From Conidiobolus incongruus B7586 (Eukaryota > Entomophthoromycota > Entomophthoromycetes > Entomophthorales > Conidiobolaceae): a stretch of 28,129 nt of DNA. Each line of letters opens with the position of its first letter. Position 1 is the first letter of the stretch. The translations under genes were made by a program, and so were the position numbers. Below, piece after piece: positions 22,495-28,129 of the stretch. The stretch spans positions 1 through 28,129 of the forward strand of contig JNEM01011360.1 of the NCBI GenBank assembly GCA_000697335.1, read 5' to 3'. Below the pieces are notes generated by a model. That model was not told the origin of the DNA. It saw nothing but the letters and a program-made list of their open reading frames with translations, and searched no databases.

Positions 22495-23262
22495 TTAAAC
22501 ATTTTGGAGTATCCATTCCTTCAAAGCTGAAATCCTTGCATATACACCAGGTAATTTAGGTAAAGCACACCCGATACCATAACTAGTTAATCCCACTAAC
22601 ACTTGCTTACCATCTTTCATGACGAATAGAGGGCCTCCAGAATCACCTTGACACGTATCCTTTTGGCCTTCTGGATACCCTGCACAAATTTGAGTGTGCC
22701 AATTAGTCATATTGCGACCTTCTTCCTCATAGTTTTTGCGACATTGGTCAAAGTTGAAAATGGGGACTTTAACTTCTTGTAAAATCGTGGTAGCGGGCCC
22801 AGACCCGGTGGAGCCCCATCCAATAGCTGTGAGTAAAGTATCGTCGGTGTTGCCAATAGAACCATCATCTAGTTCAACATTTACACCGTAGCCCCTAGGT
22901 GCGTTGATTTTCCAGATCGCAATGTCGTAACCGTCTCTGGTTCGCTTGTAGTTAGGGTGAATCAGTTTGCTAGTGACATTGTATGTTTTTCCATTTTCTT
23001 GGGCATCAGTCTTACTCAAATCGTGGCGGTGTACCTTCACGGTGCTATCTTCCAAAGGGTCTTTAGAGCAATGTGCCGCTGTGATGATTGTATTCCCGTT
23101 GTATAAGGTACCTCCGCAGTCGTGTCGTCCTTTCCATTGGAGTGATACGAATGCTGGATACTTGAAGGCAGGTTCAACATTATAACCTCCTACTATTCTT
23201 GGGGGAGGTACAATAACGCCGGATGATGGATTTTGAATCAAGTTGGATGAGTGAGATGACAT
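22495..23262 (-). CDS. Trypsin-like serine protease (S1A), gene E
   Basis: A 255-residue intronless trypsin starting at the ATG at 23262 (Met-Ser-Ser). The pro-segment NPSSGVIVPPPR is cleaved after R22 before IVGG. The catalytic residues are H64, D113 and S208, D202 sits in the S1 pocket, and the cysteine positions match gene A. Differences from the paralogs include TLYNGN where A, B and C read TLWNGN and D reads TLWSGN, a charged EEEGRNMTN segment with a sequon after the C174 region, and CALPKLPG after the last cysteine. VTSKLIHPN and VPIFN are shared with the decayed copy about 3.2 kb upstream on the same strand, which marks that copy as its likely duplicate. The TATA-like box lies 44 bases upstream. 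No hydrophobic leader is visible between the box and the start. Confidence 0.95.
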   Translation of the reverse strand: MSSHSSNLIQNPSSGVIVPPPRIVGGYNVEPAFKYPAFVSLQWKGRHDCGGTLYNGNTIITAAHCSKDPLEDSTVKVHRHDLSKTDAQENGKTYNVTSKLIHPNYKRTRDGYDIAIWKINAPRGYGVNVELDDGSIGNTDDTLLTAIGWGSTGSGPATTILQEVKVPIFNFDQCRKNYEEEGRNMTNWHTQICAGYPEGQKDTCQGDSGGPLFVMKDGKQVLVGLTSYGIGCALPKLPGVYARISALKEWILQNV

Positions 23263-23305
23263 TGTTTTAATTTGTTAATGTTGTCAATTGTCGATGCATT
23301 CCATC

Positions 23306-23313
23306 TTTAAATA
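23306..23313 (-). promoter_or_regulatory. TATA-like box of gene E
   Basis: TATTTAAA on the minus strand, 44 bases upstream of the ATG. It is the same variant as in gene C and the closest to its start of the five. Confidence 0.45.
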
Positions 23314-26300
23314 TGCTTTTATTTGCTGTTAAACTTGAATTATTATTAATGTATGCTTATTGTCAATTAAATTCAAACTTACAAAACTACCAATATCTTG
23401 ATGCTATAATAATCTCGTACATTTATGACAGATTAATTCTAATTGTTTAAATTAACTGAATTTAATAATGTTTCAAATTTAAAGGTACTCGCATGTACAA
23501 TGCATCATTCTTTGGTGGTTTTCAATAAATTCAACTTAGTTTATTTTTAGCTTAATATATATATTTTGATATTTATAATGGATAAACTATATTAATGAGA
23601 AAAATATGATTTCACGAGATATAGTTCATAATAAATGTATCAAATTATATGCTATTACTTTGTAATAACTATAAGAAATATTTATTAGATTTTGACTAAC
23701 TATTAAGTATAATGTTTAACAATTAATAATTGATTTTGTAAATAATACTCAAATTTCAAACCAATATAAATACAATCTTTATTTATAAAAATTTTTTCCA
23801 AATATTCAAGTTTGGATTTTGTATCAAAATTAATGAAATTTATTTGTTGAGAGTACTACTACGTATATTATTTTATTTTTAATTATTTCAATTAATAATC
23901 ATTTAATACTGAATTCTGAATTATAAATAAAGTGCAAATGAATTGTCTTACTATAATATTTGATTTTGGTTATAATTTAAACATATTTTAAACTTTCGGC
24001 ATGTAATGCCAATTGATTGCTAGTTTTAAAAATTACTTTTTTTGTATAATTATAATTTATTTTGAAATATTTAAGGTTAATTGAAATTTAAAGTTCTGTT
24101 TATTTTGTTATAAAGTGAAATAATTTTATAATAAATTCGATGCAATTAATATGGATTTTAAAATAGATTTAATAACTAATTGTTATGATGTATATATGGT
24201 CGATCATTACATTTCGTATTAATAGCTATTCAATTTTTATACCCTGTAATTTTTAATTATTCGACATGGTTATCATCATAATTCTAAAAATAGCATTAAA
24301 TATAATTTGCATGGTGTTTAATGAATATATGAAAATATAAATTGAATTGTGAAAAATTTATTAGTTTTCGAAGCTATACATCAATCAATTAGAAATAATT
24401 GTTTCATATGAGTAATTCTATCAATTTTAATCCAAATTATCGATTCTTTTCTCAACCGCATCAAATGAAATAATGTTAATTATAGTAATTATAGTGTTTA
24501 TTATATCAAAATAAACAGTTATACAAATAAAATTATACTATTCATATAGTTTATTCGTTAAGACTTGATCCCTCAAATATATCCGGAGTGATTCATATGT
24601 TAATTAAAAGTAAAAATGAATTTCAATTAAGGTAAATTTATTCATTTATTCAAATAATTGAAAATATATATTCTATCTGTATTCTGTGAAAAAAATTGTA
24701 TCAATATAAATTTTATATGTTATTTTAATATAGCATTTATTACCAGCCTATTAATTATAAATTTCCAATTATTCAGTCCTTATTATTAATTACGTTTATA
24801 ACTAATAGAGAGTTTAAACATGAGGAAAAAATGAATTTGATTAAATATAAATATTGTGTACATAATAGTGGGTTAAACCTTCGAATACACTTTATTATAG
24901 GATAGATTTGAAAATCCAGTGTATGAATAAAACTTTAAGAGTCAATCATTATCAAAGTGTCATCCATTTCAAAAAATTGAAATACTTAATATTGAATGAC
25001 TTTTTATTGATTCTTTACTAGTTAAGTGAAAATCAATAATTTGATAACAATTTAAAATACTTAGTAGTTTTTAATAATTTTTCATAATAATCAAGTTTCA
25101 CATATCTGATAAACAATATATATAACAAATTTTCAAATTAATAATAAAATTTCCAATTCGATATCACATTATTTAAAGGTCATAATCAATTAAAATGCAT
25201 GGCTAATACTTTTCATGCTCTTGAATTTATACTATAAATTTGGAAATTATAAATAATTAATATAAAATTCTATTTATCCATCTTATTTTCCATTCAACTT
25301 TAAAATTAAATTTTTAATTTATAAATTGTGATAAATTACTAATTGAATGAGAAACTATAGATTTATTCAAATTGTCTGATATATGACGAATGCTCTCTCT
25401 AGAGATACTTCTAGCATAAATTTTCACAAATTTATTTATGTCATAATTACAATTATATCAGAATGAAGCATTAATATCTTCAACTTATAGCAATACCAGA
25501 TACTATTTTTAACTTACATCTATTAATGTTGGATACATTAAATAAATCGATATTTTGAACACTATATAACCTAAATAGTTATTTATATTAATCATACGAA
25601 TATTTACAAATAGATATTCTTTAAAAAAATAATAAATTTCTTGCTATTGTCCATTAAATAGAATTTATTGTTTAATCATAATTAGTCACTTTTATAATAA
25701 ACAACCTTAAATTACTAATCATTTATTTTTGTAACTCGGTCATTTTTATCCATTTGGAAAGCTATAAATTGCAAATTGTATCAATGGTTCTAGATTATTT
25801 GTTATGCAATATAATTCATTAATTTGTTTAATTTGGTGTAAATTCTCAAGCTATTCAGTCATTGTACATATATCAATTACCAAATCACCCTTTAAATGAT
25901 TTAAAAATATTGAATATATATTATTTGAATCATATTAAATTGGATATAAATTTAGAAAAATAATAATATAAAAAATCAAATTACATTATAAAATTGAACT
26001 TTAAATTTTAATTATAATTTATTTAATTTTTCAATTACTAATTTTATTACAAAATTAGAATTTTTTTTAAAAAAAGTCTTAATAAAAAACATTTCAATTA
26101 AATATTTATCATGAATATAATAATTTGAATTTTATTATTATTTGGATTGAATGACTTCTATTATCAATAATAGATCAAATAATAAGAATTAATACATTAT
26201 ATTGCTATAATATAATCCATTTTTATTTATTGATTTTATATTGTTTTTCAATTTCAACCAAATTTAATCATCTATAATATAAAATTCAAAAAAATATATA

Positions 26301-26432
26301 TTAAATAAAATAGTTATGTAATTATTAATAGATTTATAAATTAATAGACTAATGATATTTAAAATGATTATTATTTATTTTTTTAAATCATTTTAAAATA
26401 ATTGAAATAAATTGATATATGTGGTAAAATCT
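23314..26432. other. AT-rich intergenic DNA between gene E and pseudogene 2
   Basis: A 3.1 kb stretch with no coding sequence recognised on either strand and no clear match to the decayed repeat family. Only low-complexity A/T sequence was noticed. Confidence 0.55.
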
Positions 26433-27205
26433 TTTAGTTTATAATATTCAATCTCTCAATTTTGAAATTTTATTATCAATTCCTAGTAAATTGAGCCTTG
26501 CACAACCTCTCTTATAATTAGTCAAACTCACCAAAGTTTTCTTATTATTCATAATCAAGAATATGAGACCTCTGGAGTCACTTTGGCATTTATATTTCTG
26601 ACTTTCGAGGCGACCTGCACATATTGAAGTTTCAGGATTAGTTAATATCAAATTAGCTATCTCATGATTTTTGCGGCATTGTTCAATGTTGAATATTGGA
26701 ACTTTCACCATGTGTAAAATTTTTCTAGCTGGACCCGATCCAGTTTCACCTCAATCAATCGCAGTGAGCAAGTTGTCGTTTACGTTGCCGTTAATCCCAT
26801 CGTCGAGATCGATATTAAAAATGCTGACTTTATCACAGTTGATCTTCCAAATAGCAATGCTGTACTGTCACGAATACTTCCATTCAAATTGGGGTGGATA
26901 AGTTTACTGGTTACACTGTAGATGCAACCATTATCCTCGACTTCCGATTTGCTAGGATCATGACGATATGCCTTAACAGTATCTTCTTCCAAGCAGTGTG
27001 ACGAGCATTAGGCTACTGTGATGACGATATTTCTATTGTAGATGGTATCTCCACAGTTGTGGAAGCCTTTCCATCTAAGTGAAACGAACGATGAGTTCTT
27101 GAAAGGGGACTTAACTTTATTTCCTCCTACAGTTCCTAGGAGTATGACAATTACTTAAGTGGCTGGAATTTGAATAAAATATGATGATTTGATTAATGAA
27201 GAAAT
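26433..27205 (-). pseudogene. Decayed trypsin gene (pseudogene 2), related to gene E
   Basis: A full-length trypsin copy can be followed from the expected start at about 27205, where the ATG is now ATT, to the end near 26433, where the C-terminal Trp codon is a stop. Several other stops and small indels split it. The catalytic His codon is a stop (VA-stop-C in place of AAHC). The Ser motif reads CQSDSRGL, so the Ser remains but the oxyanion-hole Gly and a following Gly are replaced. Two open pieces remain, about 26448-26711 and 26780-26992. VTSKLIHPN, VKVPIFN and EQCRKN point to gene E as the closest relative, and the copy lies about 3.2 kb upstream of E on the same strand. Many changes raise A/T content. 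Confidence 0.9.
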
Positions 27206-28129
27206 AGTTATCTTACCTATTCTTTATATTGGGAGAATTTAACCATTTGAATAAATATTGGGATTTGTTAAACATTTAATAATCTCTCCAATTCTAATTT
27301 GATACAAAAATTTCTTTGGATTCTATCCAATTACTACTGAATTGAAATTTTATAGCCTAACCCAGATTCAATTTAAATGAGTATTTTTTAAAAGCTGGTG
27401 TCAATTCAAAAAAATTGATTAATATGTTTTATAATTAATTCAAATTTTGAAAAAAATATTTATAACAAACAAGCAATTTGTATCAGTGTTAATTACAGAC
27501 TTAATTAGATATATTTAACGAATATATTTAATTTGTAAAATTAAATAATTATTCATTTTCTATTAATATATTATATCATCAATATTTTTAAAATATAAAT
27601 ATATAGAATTCTAAAAGTTGAAAATAATAATAATTCAAAAAAAGAACTTTTTTATAGCACTATGTTACAGATAATAAAAGGTTATATACAAACAAATCAG
27701 TCAATATACTATATTAATATTCTTAGATTATAAACTAATTAGTTGTTATATTTTTATCATATAATATATTTTAAAAGGACTATATATACATACTTTAAAA
27801 GAATATATTACTGGAAGTTATAATCTTGGATAAGTAGAATAATTTCAATATAATTGAATAGAAATGTCTTAATATAGTCATTCATGTACTGATCTAATAT
27901 ATTTATATATATGTTTTATTATTTTTAATATTTTAATACTAATTATTTTAATAAGGTAATATATTAGCCTAAAAAATAGGTTATAAAGTTCAAATTAATT
28001 ATATATCTACCTATATTTTAAATAGTTTTTATTTAAATATAATATATAATTTATTTTTATTATTTGATTATAACTAAAAATATTTAATTATATTTTATTA
28101 ACTATAGGTTAATATATCAAAACCTAAAA
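27206..28129. other. AT-rich right edge, possible repeat fragment
   Basis: No gene was recognised. At about 27950-28000 the string ATATATTAGCCTAA is the reverse complement of TTAGGCTAATATAT near 13345, next to repeat copy R3. A fourth, fragmentary copy of that family may therefore begin here and run off the window. The support is short and weak. Confidence 0.35.

Noticed and set aside
1-28129. CRISPR array, bacterial operon or phage-like system
   Set aside because: No spaced identical repeats, no Shine-Dalgarno-led gene strings and no Cas, phage or toxin-antitoxin motifs were seen; TATA-like boxes and isolated single genes fit a eukaryote.

Overview
This is an AT-rich eukaryotic window whose only recognisable genes belong to one family, chymotrypsin-fold (S1A) trypsins. 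There are five intact, intronless genes of 255-256 codons and two decayed copies. No tRNA, rRNA, CRISPR array, bacterial operon or other recognisable protein gene was seen. The genes stand out sharply from their flanks: a sampled line inside the second gene is 50% G+C, and a sampled flank line near 9.7 kb is about 7%. The predicted proteins (paired cysteines, trypsin S1 pocket, an H-R-H-D-L-S-K segment) look to me most like trypsins of early-diverging zygomycete-type fungi such as Entomophthorales and relatives. That taxonomic guess is from memory and is weak; another AT-rich eukaryote is possible.

Layout, left to right: an AT-rich stretch with one copy of a decayed repeat (1-3.0 kb); gene A on minus (3.0-3.8 kb); a 4.6 kb gap holding one GC-richer island near 5.0-5.4 kb; gene B on plus (8.5-9.2 kb); a 5.4 kb gap with two more copies of the decayed repeat, in inverted orientation to each other; pseudogene 1 on plus (14.6-15.4 kb); gene C on plus (18.0-18.7 kb); genes D and E on minus (20.2-20.9 and 22.5-23.3 kb); pseudogene 2 on minus (26.4-27.2 kb); and an AT-rich right edge.

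All five intact proteins share one plan: Met-Ser, then a 22-residue pro-segment ending in PPPR, cleavage before IVGG/IVNG, the His-Asp-Ser triad, three expected disulfides and an Asp in the S1 pocket. Cleavage after Arg is a trypsin reaction, so the set could activate itself or each other. The most notable point is that none has a visible N-terminal signal peptide, although disulfides and N-glycosylation sequons suggest an extracytoplasmic protein. A TATA-like box lies 44-55 bases upstream of each ATG, which argues for short leaders and these start codons, although box-like strings are common in such DNA.

The cluster looks like birth-and-death evolution: pseudogene 1 sits next to gene C and resembles it, and pseudogene 2 sits next to gene E and resembles it. 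Each pseudogene is on the same strand as its likely parent.
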